A stretch of DNA of 64,000 nt from Anarhynchus alexandrinus. Lineage: Eukaryota; Chordata; Aves; Charadriiformes; Charadriidae. The stretch is taken from assembly GCA_008711295.1 (NCBI GenBank), contig VUYV01000088.1, positions 1,764,096-1,828,095 of the forward strand. Direction: 5' to 3'. The position numbers and the translations under genes are program-made. This document shows, one piece after another, positions 49,490-61,650 of the stretch. Below the pieces are notes generated by a model, which had not been told where the DNA came from, made no database searches, and worked only from the letters and a program-made list of their open reading frames with translations. Each line of letters starts with the position of its first letter. The first letter of the stretch is position 1.

Positions 49490-49760
49490 TCTTTCTCAGC
49501 TGCTGTCAGCGAGGCTACTCCTGCTGCCACCACAGCAGCTACTGCCATCGTTATTTCTGCTTCTGCTGTTACTGCCTTCGCTATGCCCCACGCTGCTGTC
49601 TCTGCGCCGCACGCCCGGCAGTGGTAGATACGGCAGTGATAGATACGGCAGTGGGATAATAGCAGCTACGGAAAGAGCATCAGAGGGAACCGTGACGGTG
49701 GAGGAGGCGGCAGCGTGCAAGCAGCTCTCGTCTGGAGCAGGCACCAGAAGGGGAACGCGG
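49490..49760. other. CpG-rich patch with short tandem repeat
   Basis: About 270 bp stand out as GC- and CpG-rich within AT-rich DNA. The first half is built of degenerate GCT/GCC/ACT triplets. The middle carries a 15-bp tandem repeat (gcagtggtagatacg at 49618-49632, gcagtgatagatacg at 49633-49647, then a partial third). The last part is gtgacggtggaggaggcggcagcg. It could be a small promoter or CpG island, a GC-rich minisatellite or an unrecognised exon. A minus-strand frame (49496-49744, 82 codons) is serine- and arginine-rich low complexity. Confidence 0.4.
49618..49660 (+). repeat. 15-bp tandem repeat, 2.8 copies
   Basis: Units gcagtggtagatacg, gcagtgatagatacg and the partial gcagtgggataat differ by one or two bases. 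Confidence 0.7.
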
Positions 49761-52700
49761 ATCCTATGGGTACATCTGATGTTGTGGGTGATTAACCAAA
49801 AATCAGGTTTTAAAAAGCCACTGTGGGTTGGTCCAGTGTGTTAAAAGAGTGGGACTTGTACTGTGCTTTTGGAGGATGGAAAAAAAGAAGCTTATAGTTC
49901 AAGCAATGCAAGTTATCTGTTCATTACTATAACTTCTGAGAGGTACATATTCTTCTAGTATTTAAAAAAAAAACCAACTAACAGTTTATAATCAGATTAA
50001 TGTAGTCCCTAGACAGATTAATGTGAAAATTACATTGTATTTGTGCAGGGCAAAGTTCCCACCTCACAATTGTTGTAACTGAACTTACGTGGTCACATCT
50101 GCAGTATCTAAATTATTTCTCTGGCAAGAAAGCTGAAGTAGAACAGGGTATAACCTCATGCGAATGAGCAACAGGTTATGAAAAATCTAGTTCTTGGAGT
50201 CAAGGTAATATTAGCAGACCCCTGGTCTTTCCTTTTTCTGTCTCTAGATTTTGTATGGCTGGAATTCGAGGAACTTGGACTAAATTTCCTCTAGGATTTC
50301 CTGACATCTGGCAGCTTGGTTGGAGCACCAGCTCCAGGAATGTGCAGAATTCACAGCCTGTCTTGTGCATGCACACCGCAAATTTAGAGAACATATGCAG
50401 ATAAGGAGCCTTTGGCCTCTGCTGCAAGGTATTCTGCTCCTAAAATTCAACAAATCTGATGTCTTTAGGACATGTCAGATTTACAATGTCTGCAAGATCG
50501 TCAGTTCAGTGAGTGTGTAGTTGGCTCAATGAGTATCAGGAGCCCTCTGTTTATTGCAAATACACACAGGTCTCTGCTTGGCAAACCCCATGAAAAAATT
50601 TGTCACCCTTTCATCAGGGAATTGATTGTCAAATCATTTTGTGGTGACATTTTTCAGGATGAGGAATCCTGAAATCCTCCCATTTACACTGGTGTCTTTT
50701 GCACTTCTACCTCAGCAAAGACAGCAAAGAATCAGATAGGACACTGTATTGTCTTGATTGTCCATAAAGGATCTGGAGGAAATCCTAATTCATACAAGAC
50801 ATAAGAGTCAAGCAATAGCTAGACTTTTCCTTTCATGGGAATGCCAAAATATACCAAGCAACACTGGTTTTCCAAATCAAAACAATATATTAAGCAGTTA
50901 TTATGGACTTCTAGTTCAATTAACAAGCCCTGGCAGCACTTCCAGCTCAGGTTCAGCACTGCGTGAGGGTGGCTCAACCCCAGTGTTGAAGTCTAAGGGG
51001 TAAAAAAGTGTGGTCACCTCAGTTCTAGCCATAGACCATGAAGACACAGGCACAAAGCTCAGCTTTCACCTCCTTCCCCTGGCTTTCCCCTCTAAAATGC
51101 ATGTGGGTCTGTTACCTTAACCTATGCCCTTACAACCAAGGACAGCCTGCACACTGTCAACCCGAGTTAGCTTTGGCTGCCATGCTGCCCGACAGAATTT
51201 ATTGCTCTGGGTGGTTACTCCTGCTGCCTACAGCTGGGTTTGACTGTTCAAAGAGACTGTATAGCACTTGGGTTACATCTGAAACAGAATACTTGACACA
51301 CCGACAGCCTTTAGCAATGTCTGCAATTGTCTGTGGATCTAAGACCCACTAGCAGGAAGCTATTAGCACCCTTCAACAGAACAGTATTTCTACTTGTACA
51401 AAAAGAGGTCACATCAATTTATAGGCCTTCCACCACAATAAGAGCCTCAATTGCTTGCAGATGCTATTCTTGACTGGGAATAATAGCCACTGAGTTAGCT
51501 GCCGAACATTAGAAACCTATTTAGCTGCTAGGAGGTCAATTCAGTTGCTCAGAGGTTGGTGTCCAGAGCCATATAAGTGCTGTAGGGCTAAACGTAACTT
51601 CTATTTGCCACACCAGGTGGGTACAAGGTTTCCCCTAAGTGCTGTGTGATACCTGCCAGCCCTGTGTTAATGCCTGACATAATCCAGGTCATCTCAAATG
51701 ACAGTGGACAGAAAAGGCCCATAAACATCTCCAAAACTATGTGCAGATTTTAAAATGTACGTGCAAAAATTGTCTATACATTGCTGATTTAAACACACAA
51801 AACACAATGATTTAGCTATGGCCATGAAATGCCTCTGAATGTGGCCAGTGGTAATGCTAAGATAATTTTTCTCAGGCCCTCCTGTCCTGCTTCCTCCTCT
51901 TTTCAAGGATTTAGTATTTACAACCACTAGTTCAAATGCAACAATCGCTGTGCTAAAACACCTCCATGAACTGACTCAAAGCTCTTTTTTGATAGGATTT
52001 AGCCTTCCCAGACTCAATGGAGCAGCATCCAAATTCTCCACAAGGAACGCCAGCTTCTTGCAACAGAGAAAAAAAGAGTAGCTGAACAATCTCCCTTTAA
52101 TCTGCAGTTAGCAGAATCCTCTTTTCCTCTTATTCTCTTCCAATTGGGCAGGGGCACCCGCTGTCAAAATCCCATAAATCAGCCAAGTCCCTAGAAAACA
52201 ATCTTTACAATAGGTCTCTGTGCTCATAAGAACTTCAGTATGTCTGTATAGCCTATTTATATACTCTCAGTGAGCTCCTGCTGGTTCTCAAATAGACTCT
52301 AAAGTGTCCTGCCATGTCATTTGACCACCACAGAAATCACCTCTGCAGCTACCGATAATTAATGAAACCACACAGAGTAAGATTCATCTCAGCTATTTTT
52401 GGCCATCTAGAGATTAGTCTTCTCAGTTAAGTCTTCTCTGCCCCTGTAGTTCACATATTTATGCACCTCTAAAGGATAATTCGTGTCACCTAACATCAAT
52501 ATAGACTGACACGCCCTCTGGACAAACTTCTCTTCCCTCTCTGACTGTCTAGGAGGCAAGCTTAGATGGTAGACTTTTAGAAAGTTTAAGTTGAAAGAGA
52601 TGAGTCACACCTTGTTTGACAATTTTTTAGTTTTTGGCCTAGTTGGCCAAGTTTGTCAGCCTAGTAAACTCCCAAACAGAAAGAGAAAATTATAGATGTG

Positions 52701-55457
52701 AGTTATTTCATCTTGCTTTAGATATCTAACAGTCAAAGCAGGTCAGTTTGTCTTGTCATCAAAAAGCCAAATGAATTCCTGAATCACCCCTGTGGTAGAT
52801 GACTGATTTTTTTGTGCATCAACTAAGGAAAGCATCAGATGACATAGCTACATTTCTCCCTTCTAGTTATCTGAAGTAGAGCAAACCAGTCCTCCCCCTT
52901 GTTACTTCCCTACAGTTCTTTATCTTATTTACACTACAAATTGTTTCAATGCATTTTTATAGGTAAATTAATACCTCATCTGTGTTAGCAGTGTTACCAA
53001 CATTTTTTTCCAGTATATTTTCTCACGACAGGACCAAATTCACTATTTGTCACTAAAACGTGCACTGCTCATTTGTTTACACCAACAATCAGCCTGGTTG
53101 TAGTACAAAATGCTTTTAATACAAGAAGCAGGATTTTTATTCTTGGAGCATAATGCCCAAATAATGCAAATATTGATAATTTAAGTAATTTATATGTGTT
53201 GAGTTTCTAATTTAACTCATTCCTCACAGCCGCATTGTATGGTTGAATGTTCCTACATGCTAAGACTTGACATGCCCAAAGACTGACCAATCTCCAGTTT
53301 CTAAAACTCTTTATGTGTTGGAAAGTAGCATATCCCAAGAGAGGAAAGCAATATCTTCCAAACAAATGAGCAAGATGGAAGGTACAGTCATGTCATTTCC
53401 AAGTGATACATTGCTCACTGTCACCATTTCAGGAACAACAAGCTTGATTTGAAAGTGGCTGTCCTCCATCCCTCTTCAGTGAAAGAAAATCAATGTGTCC
53501 ATGTCCACTCCTAATTAATTGTTCTCAGGAGAATCTGGAACCTAATCCACTGTGAGGTTCAGTTTACTTTTCCTTCCTTACTTACATTTTCTCCACTTGT
53601 TCTGATTTTTCCCACTTGCTCTTAGCTGTAGGGCTACAGGACAAAGGTAATGTGCAAAATACATCAATGCTGTTATTAACCAGCAATGCCATTGTTCAGG
53701 AGTCGTAGAGACTTCCAGCACATTAGAAATAAAACTCCAGCCCTTACCATCCCTGGTGTATTTTCTCCATATGTCACCTTCTTTATGCATTTAAACTCAT
53801 GGGGGATTTCTTACCATAACTGGCCAGTGCTGCCAACACTGAAGCATTTGGGCTCGAATATAATGCACTTGGACTGTAAAGAAATATGCAGGAGACAGAT
53901 GGCAGGAGATGAGATTTTATTAGTGTGCTGCTTCTCCCTTTAGAGTAAATCCCAGCATACATACTGTTGGATTTACATTGCCATTTGTGGTTAGAAAGAA
54001 GGAACAGCCACTAGACAGCCCATCAAAGGAGATAGCTTCCTGTATTACAAAACACATGGCACTTCCAAATACTGTCCCAGACATTGAAGACAATGTGTTA
54101 ATACCAGACAAATCAAGAGCTGAAGCATCTTGCTTGTGGTGAGAGAAAGACTAAAAGAAGACCAAGCTCAGATGCCCCATAACAGAGAATCCTGGAAAGG
54201 AAAATACTGTCACTGGTATTGATTTTCATTCTCTCCACAAACCAGGATTGCAGAAATGCACACTGCTGTTTGTACAGAGTGTGTCAGCAGAGGAAGGAGG
54301 GAGAACACACGTGGGAACATCTGTTCTGAGAAACAGGTTGAAAATAGCCATGTAATAGCACGACAGAAACATCTGCGCCATATGCAGCCTACCATGAGCA
54401 GAGCATCAGGAGGGACAAGGATGCAAACAAGTCTATGAGCATCAGGTCAGGAAGAGTCTCACTGCTAGGCGGGAAATGCTCCACTGATCCTTTTTACTTA
54501 CTGCAGTCCCATTATTATTTAAAAGGTAGGAGTACAGAAGGAGATGGGGCTTTGTGTGACATGGGCAGATGCTACAAGGGCCACATTGCATACCCGATGG
54601 CCCAAGGAACTGTTAAGGAAATGTGCTGAACAGTAATCATAATTAAGAGACAAGCAGCAAGTTAACTATAATATTAGTCAGAGCTAATTGACTAATACTG
54701 CATTTTTTTTCTTCTTTTGGGAAGAGGAGAGGAGTAACAGATTATACCATATCTGTTCAAATGGTGACACACTGGTGAAATTCTATTTCAAATGCAGTGA
54801 GGATATGGAATAGATCTGTTCAGTCCTTTCCTTAGACAACCCAGGGTATGTGTAATGCAGCAGGCTGGAAGAAAAAAAGGTAGCTCTGTGAGCAACAAGT
54901 TTTCCCTGAGCACTTTCCACTTTAGCCATCAGCAAGCAGAGACTTCTCATTCTTCAAGCTTCAGCATGGCTCCTGGTACTATCAAAATAATCTATTTTTG
55001 CTTAACGAAAAGAAGAAGGAAAGGATCTATTTCACTAAAGTTTCAGATGGTCCTGAAACAAATACATCCATACCAACATTTGCATGTAGGTGGAGGAGTC
55101 AGCATGAGTACGTTATTAAGTGCACAAGAAAGTACTTCTGCATTATTCCTGTATTGCATATGTATCACCCTCCTCGGAAATATGCAAATACCAGCTATGC
55201 AAATTCATCGCTTTTCTGCACATATCTTTAGCACAGCCCACCCATTTTTCAAGCCTTAGACAATTTGAGGTTCTGTGTAAAATCCAATAGCATTCTGGTA
55301 GTTTTCCAAAGTATGTCAGACCAGGGGGAAATCCAGAATCTTTGTTGTACATGTGAACTGACATTCAATAGGCTTTCCTCCTTCACTAGTGATATTTTTG
55401 CTAATTATTTTTTATATGTTAAAATCATATTGTAATGGATAAAGCAATATGAAACTG
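49761..55457. other. Gene-free unique sequence
   Basis: About 5.7 kb without recognised repeats or supported exons. Frames of 104 codons (51038-51352) and 134 codons (54855-55259) have no family resemblance. Confidence 0.5.
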
Positions 55458-56270
55458 ATACCAAACTGAGTGGGGAAGTGGACACTTTGGAAGGGAGAGC
55501 CACCCTGCAGGAGCACCTGGGTAGGTTGGAACAGTGGGCTAATGAGAACCTTATGAAGTTCAACAAGGACAAGTGTAAGGTCTTGCACCTGGGAAAACAT
55601 ATTCCAGGAGTGCAGCACAGACTGGGATCTACCTGGCTGGAGATCAGCTCTGTGGAAAGGGACCTGGGGGTCCTGGTGGACAACAAACTCAATACGAGTG
55701 AACAGNACTCAATACCAGTGAACAGTGTGCTGCAGTGACAAAGAAAGTCAACAGGATGCTGAGCTGCATCAATAAGGGCATCACCAGCAGAGATAAAGAA
55801 GCCATTATCCCACTCTACTCAGTGCTTGTCAGGCCACACCTGGAATACTGTGCTCAGTTTTGGTCCCCACTATAAAAAATTATGTGGACAGGCTGGAGAG
55901 GATCCAGAGAAGAGTCACGAAGGTAATCAAAGGACTGGGAAGCCTGCCATAAGAAAGGCTGAGAGAACTGGGCTTGTTCAGCCTTGAGAAAAGAAGGCTT
56001 AAGGAGACCTTATCACCATGAACCAGTATTTAAAGGGTGGCTACAAAGAAGATGGAGACTTCCTTTTTACAGGGAGTCACATGGAAAAGATGAGGGGTAA
56101 CGGGTACAAGTTATTCCTGGGGAGATTCTGATTGGACACAAGAGAAAAATTTTTCACAATGAGAACAATCAGCCTTTGGAATAACCTCCCCAGGGAAGTG
56201 GTGGATTCCCCATCACTGAACACTTTTAAGATTCAGCTGGACAGGTGCTGGGCCAAGTTGTCTAGACTGN
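55458..56270 (+). mobile_element. CR1 LINE fragment, 3' end lost at an N
   Basis: It starts just downstream of the reverse-transcriptase catalytic motif (DTKLSGEVDT). It continues through NLMKFNKDKCKVLHLGK, SSVERDLGVLVDNKL and the ORF2 tail (about 56130-56250), then stops abruptly at an N (56270) without the 3' UTR or terminal repeats. A second N at 55706 lies between two near-identical 19-base copies (55687-55705 and 55707-55725), an assembly duplication. Several frameshifts are present. It is 5'-truncated and dead. Confidence 0.88.
55687..55725. other. Assembly join with duplicated flank (N at 55706)
   Basis: actcaatacgagtgaacag and actcaataccagtgaacag flank a single N and differ at one base. 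Intact CR1 elements have this sequence once, so the contig ends overlap here. Confidence 0.7.
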
Positions 56271-57559
56271 AAGATGAAATAACATGGGAAAAGTATTGCC
56301 GACCACAGTCATTCAAGGTGGTTGATGACACTATTATCACAAAATTATCAGCCACCACCGTAGACACAAAAAAAAAGGACTATTTTAGGAAACATTTCCA
56401 ACTGCGTTTTCCTCCAAAATGCTTTGACTTCCTTACTTACAAGGTTAGGCTGACCTAAAATAGTACTGCAGTCAGCGGGCAACATTGCCAGCTATGTGTC
56501 AGAGATGGCTAGCAAAGAAGAAAAGATTTCCGTATGTGCTCATATCAGAGTACTCATCAAGAAATGGCTGTGAAAAAGCTGAAAAATCCCTGGGTGTGAA
56601 AGAACTGGTCACCAGAAGCTTTGCCAGCAAGACTGCTGTCATTTTTTTCACACTTCCTTTCATACAGATCGCAATCTTCCTCCTCCACCTCCTCTTCTTC
56701 AGGACAGCAACTCTTGGATGGGCTCCCAGATTTAACATCAGTGAAAGAAAAGGGACCAAATGTCTGAAGAAATCCTAAGGGTTTTGACCAACCATTAAGA
56801 AAAACAAATGTTTTCTGCCTAGAGACTGAGCTTTTGCAAACACTTGTCACCAAAGAAGGAAAATTAAATTATTATGTCTTAATCTGATTTTGGTTGCTGT
56901 TTCTTTTTCCTGATATCCACAATTTGACCAAATTCTTCAAGTAGCACATAAAATAAACAAATCCAGAGAATTCATAGCTAAACATAAGGGAGGAAAGTGG
57001 CACAAAAAAATGGGGATATAAGGGTAAGGTAGAGGGAAAAGAATGAGTAACAGTCAGTATCTCTCAGGTACTTCTGAGCAGCCTGATTTTTCCCATTGCA
57101 CATTGAGTGCAATGCTAACAGAAAGAAACTAAGACTTTTATAATATAGGTAGACTGGAATAAAAAGGAAAGTGAGAGAGACAGGCTCACATATGAAATGG
57201 ATGAGTGAAGCAAGAGGGACAGTCTAAATATGAGCATTTGGACGATGAAAACAGCTGAAGGACAAAGAGCTAAAAGATCCAAAAGCAATAGCTAATTAAG
57301 TAAAGCAGCCAACAAAGCAGAGACTACTGAAACTGATAAAAGCAGAGTCATTGACTGATACTAGGTTGACTAGTGCTTGCTTGCTGGAACAGAAGGCAAC
57401 CAGGCACACCTCAGATGCTTCAAGTGTGAAGGACAATATGGATTCTCCCTGAATGACCCAAAAGACCTGAGGATGGGTAAACAACTGACTGGCAAGGAAA
57501 TGAATGCAGCTTTATTGAAGTCAGACAAAATCAGATGGGAAATGTGGCATTAATTTTAA
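56271..57559. other. Gene-free unique sequence
   Basis: Overlapping frames of 86-98 codons on both strands at 56485-56853 are unrecognised. No repeats were seen. Confidence 0.5.
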
Positions 57560-57765
57560 GCATATGGCATAAATGATAAACCACTGGAACAAACTATTGA
57601 GGGAGGAGGTGGACTCACCATCTGCTGATACTTTCAAAAATAAGATTGCGTATCTTTCTGGAAAATAAATATTTTATACAAGCACATGTTACTGAGCTCA
57701 AAACAGAAGCAGCTGCAGGAAATCTGAAGCCTGTGAAAATATAGTTCATCAGAATAGTTGAACTA
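57560..57765 (+). mobile_element. Old CR1/L3-like LINE relic
   Basis: accactggaacaaactattgagggaggaggtggactcaccatctgctga is followed by tttcaaaaataagattgcgtatctttctgg and then a segment matching ...cacaagttattgggctcaat. This is the same old family as 45833-46083, in the opposite orientation. It encodes the end of ORF2 and part of the 3' UTR and is strongly diverged. Confidence 0.65.
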
Positions 57766-60207
57766 ATTGTCTCTCTATCCTATACATCTGTAGAGCTTTC
57801 CAAGAAGCACCTTAGGATTAGTAAAATGGTATCAAAATGCATATGAAAAATAAACCATTGATACCAATACACAGAGTGATACAAAACAGACCATAATAGT
57901 TAAATCTTGTTTGCGTGTGTGTATAAATGTTTAAATAAAATTTAAATAAGAGAGAAATTAAACACATAGCTGAGGTTCTCTGTAAACTTAGAAAACTGTG
58001 CACTGCTGTCATGATCTCGGCAGCAAAATGACTGTGATACTGTCAATTAGGAGGTGATACTGTAAATTATGAAGTGAAAGATTAAAATGAGGTAGTGTAA
58101 TATATCTGAATCATAGTGCCACATATTCCTGCTTGGATTAGGATTTAATTTCTGGTATTTTGTATCCTTTGCTAATTAAAATCAAATATCCACAGATGGA
58201 AGCTACTTTACACACTTGACCTGTTTTGAAATCAAAACTAACCCACTGCAGCTACAGAGCTGAAATCTGTTTTCCTTTTGTCACCGAATGCCACAACTTC
58301 TGTAAGAGCCCATGACAGCAAACTGTCATCCTTCAAAAATAATACAGGCTCTTCTCCCCAGTCACTAAATTTTACGAAAGCTGTAGTTCCAGGAAGCCAA
58401 AACAGGAGACAAAACCCAAGACAAAGACCCAAGTTATTTCCATTCTTATTTTACTCAGCATTGCTCGGAGCCTCCACAGCCAACAGGCAGGAGTAATGTT
58501 ATCAAAGGCAGGCATCTACATTAGAAATCCTTCTGTCTGAGCTTGTCACCCCACCTCCATTTAGAGGCAGCAGAAAGAAATAAACACCTCTAGGATGTGA
58601 TTCCTCCTGTTTTATAGTTGTTGTCTAAAATAGGGCAGATGAAAGTGCCCGTTTCATTTAGAGGAAGACAAGAACGGAAAGTGCAGCATGGACTTCTAAA
58701 ATTAGGAGAGATAAATTCCTTTCTGCCTATCTCTTTCTGAAACAGCAGAGATCTGGAATATCTCAGAAGTTTTCTAACCCTCGTGTATAAATGGAGAGGT
58801 ACCGCATATAGCTCACTTGGATTAAAGCATTGACGAAAGATGTTTAGAGTTTTAACTCCAGTAAGTAGCTTGAGTTGCAGCCTAAATTGCCCTAGAAACT
58901 TTTGGCAGGATGCAGCAGCCTAAATCAAGGACCATGTTAGATACATTGGGATATCTGAGACACCTGCAGGTGGATGGGAGATACAGGACAGGGCCTGCAG
59001 GATACACGTGACCTTGCAGCTAAAGGTCAAGCGTACCCCACTGCATCCAAAATGGCTATGATCTGAATGCTAACTTCTTGTTGCTAGCTAATTTTCAGCC
59101 ATTTTGCTTTAAGCAGTCCAAATTAACACCATTATCTCAATTGCTGTATAGGCCAAGTGCATTGTCATTGGCAAGGCAACCCAGCAGGTTGTCTCTCAGC
59201 GTTGGTGGGTAAGGATGCTTCCCCCAGTTCCTTCTGACAAAAACATTGCACCTCACCCAAATGTGTGCTTCTGTTCCACTGTCATGCCCTATCTTTACTT
59301 GCATAGTAACTTCTATAAACATTCTCCAATTTCACAAGTTTAGAAATTAAATTAGATTTTTTTTTTAAATCTAGGGAGTCCTACAGGATTCCAGGGATAT
59401 GGAAAAACTTTTCAAGGGACATCATTATAGTACGAAGCCATATTTCTTCAGATATTTTTCATGTTTAAAAACCTTTGTGTGTTTTCCTATGTGGAAATTT
59501 TGACTTAGAACTGCCTTATTTAACCTGGTCTAATATGTAAATGAGTATTTCACATTATACCAGTCTTTTATTCTCTTTTATCCTAAAATCTTAACATTTA
59601 CAAATTTATTATATAGAACATTTATTTTATATTAAATTTAATTAATAGAAACTATTCATAGTCATTTGAAATGCACTCCACGTTGATTGAAATAATTAGT
59701 GTAGGGCTACTCAATATTTACTTAAGATATGAATCTAGAGGGATTTGATAAAATTAATTAGCGGGAACTAATTATAGTTAGGATATGAGTTAGGGTTTAA
59801 TAAATATAATTACAGTACAAATGATGGATTCTTAATTAATAGATACTAGTTGCCAAACATTGAAGAGAGATTATCATATTTCTGTGCAGGACATGCTATT
59901 CAGCACACCTTCAGTTCCAGTGGAAATAGTGACATTTAAAGTGCTCAGGGCGGGGGCTTGAGAGGGAGTTAAAAACAGATAAACTAATTTATTTCAATTT
60001 TGCAATGAAAGTATCAGACCAATTAAGGAAAGCTGCCTTCTAAAAAAAGGATACATTCCTGCTTGTGGTATATTGGCATATGGCACAGTGGCTATGGGAC
60101 AGAATTTTAGAGTTATTTAGGCATTTAATAATCACGATAGGCTCCTGATGGGATTTTGGTATTACTTAGCTGTTTCTGAATATTCAGCTTGGCACCTGTT
60201 CTTTTCT
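57766..60207. other. Gene-free sequence with AT-rich candidate conserved element
   Basis: It contains a 20-bp tandem duplication at 58034-58073. An AT-rich block at about 59560-59900 has many TAATTA/ATTAAT cores and few CpGs, resembling vertebrate conserved non-coding elements. No exon was recognised. Confidence 0.4.
58034..58073 (+). repeat. 20-bp tandem duplication
   Basis: gtgatactgtcaattaggag is followed by gtgatactgtaaattatgaa and then a partial third unit, gtgaaa. Confidence 0.7.
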
Positions 60208-60335
60208 TTTGTGTGCCCAACTCTCTCTAAAAATACAGCCTTCACTTGTCTGTGCCTTGCTGTCCTACCCCAAAAATGGGGACAATAATGTTTTCCTACC
60301 TTAGAAAGGTGTTGCGGGTATAATTTCTTCAAAAA
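60208..60335 (+). repeat. MIR-type SINE relic
   Basis: cttgtctgtgccttgctgtcctacc, then aaaaatggggacaataatg, then tttcctaccttagaaaggtgttg follows the MIR core: ctctgtgcctcagtttcc, tgtaaaatggggataataat, acctacctcatagggttgttg. Confidence 0.6.
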
Positions 60336-60808
60336 CTGAAGTAATCAACTAGTAGATTATTAGAAGCTGTATAAATATTATGATAAATCGATGGAAGAAT
60401 TGCTCTCTATTTTGAGGCAGAAAGCTGGCCGTGTTTTAAATTAACTTTCTGCATTTGGATTCTCCATCCAGTTCGGGTTCATTGCACCCTAGGGCTTCTT
60501 AACATATGTCTACATAGCAATCCAGAAATGCAATTGCTGTATCATAGACTGGCATTTGACCTGTGTACTAACACACCACAGGAAGGACAGGAGTGAGAGG
60601 ACACACATCCTATTGTTCCAAAATGTGAAGGGCAGGTTCATAAAAATTGCAATTACTGACCAGCTAGTGAGGGAAGAAGTTGATTATTATTTGGATGAGA
60701 AGAAAACTGGTCTATGACATCTTTTATTTTCCCTTAGCCAGTCCTAAGAAATTATTTAAAGAATACTCACTGTTTCAGTCTGAATCACCTATCATCTTAA
60801 GTATCATC
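60336..60808. other. Gene-free unique sequence
   Basis: Nothing recognisable up to the CR1 sliver at 60809. Confidence 0.5.
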
Positions 60809-60838
60809 TTGCCCCTCTACTCCACTCTCGTGAGACNC
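60809..60838 (+). mobile_element. CR1 sliver at an N
   Basis: tgcccctctactccactctcgtgagac matches a CR1 ORF2 segment ([11 protein letters not shown] region). It breaks off at an N (60837) and lies between two copies of catcttaagta (60793-60803 and 60839-60849). Confidence 0.6.
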
Positions 60839-60906
60839 CATCTTAAGTAATCAGAAATCAAATTTCACAGTTACCCAGAAAGCTATGAAATTATGAAAGG
60901 ACAAAA

Positions 60907-61133
60907 AACATTAGGAAGAAGTTTTTCACTTTGAGGGTGGTAAGGCACTGGAACAGGTTGCCCGGAGAGGTTGTTGAGGCCCCATCCCTGGAGGTGTTCA
61001 AGGCCAGGCTGGACGTGGCCTTGGGCAGCCTGGTCTAGTGGGAGGTGTCCCTGCCTATGGCAGGGGGGTTGGAACTCGATGATCTTCAAGGTCCTTTCCA
61101 ACCTAAACCATTCTATGATTCTATGATTCTATG
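60907..61133 (+). mobile_element. CR1 LINE 3' fragment, duplicate 1
   Basis: It runs acattaggaagaagtttttcactttgagggtgg ... ggcccc, with ctggaggtgttcaaggccaggctgg, and ends with three ATTCTATG terminal repeats. Confidence 0.92.
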
Positions 61134-61191
61134 AATCAGAAATCAAATTTCACAGTTACCCAGAAAGCTATGACATTATGAAAGAACAAAA

Positions 61192-61411
61192 AACATTAGG
61201 AAGAACTTTTTCACTTTGAGGGTGGTAAGGCACTGGAACAGGTTGCCCGGAGAGGTTGTTGAGGCCCCATCCCTGGAGGTGTTCAAGGCCAGGCTGGACG
61301 TGGCCTTGGGCAACCTGGTCTAGTGGGAGATGTCCCTGCCTATGTCAGGGGGGTTGGAACTCGGTGATGTTCAAGGTCCTTTCCAACCTAAACCATTCTA
61401 TGATTCTATGA
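61192..61411 (+). mobile_element. CR1 LINE 3' fragment, duplicate 2
   Basis: Same segment as duplicate 1, with a handful of substitutions (for example gggcaacctgg for gggcagcctgg) and two rather than three terminal repeats. Confidence 0.92.
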
Positions 61412-61584
61412 AAAAAGCATATTTATAGCATGAACAGAACAGCCATGTTGTCAAGGACAGAAATTTCTGTGTATTCTCCTTTTAAGAATTCAGGGGCAAA
61501 CTGAAGTATGGATGGGGTATTTTGCCCTGGCACATTTCCGCCCTTCATCTCACTTGGAAACTGCAATTAACTCTCAAACAAGTA

Positions 61585-61650
61585 GACTGGGACTAGGGGT
61601 GCTCTCAAGATCACCCTTCCAACATAATCGATGCTGTGATTCTGTGAACA
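61585..61650 (+). mobile_element. CR1 LINE 3' terminal fragment
   Basis: gactaggggtgctctcaagatcacccttccaac followed by gatgctgtgattctgtgaa matches the last 65 bp or so of a CR1 of the ATTCTGTG-terminus type. Confidence 0.65.

Larger units (their letters stand above)
60849..61411 (+). repeat. Tandem duplication (285 bp) containing a CR1 3' end
   Basis: Copy 1 (60849-61133) and copy 2 (61134-61411) each hold about 58 bp of non-CR1 sequence (aatcagaaatcaaatttcacag ... gctatga) followed by the same 3' CR1 fragment. By eye they differ at roughly ten positions. The shared flank shows that the duplication happened after the CR1 piece was in place. Confidence 0.85.
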
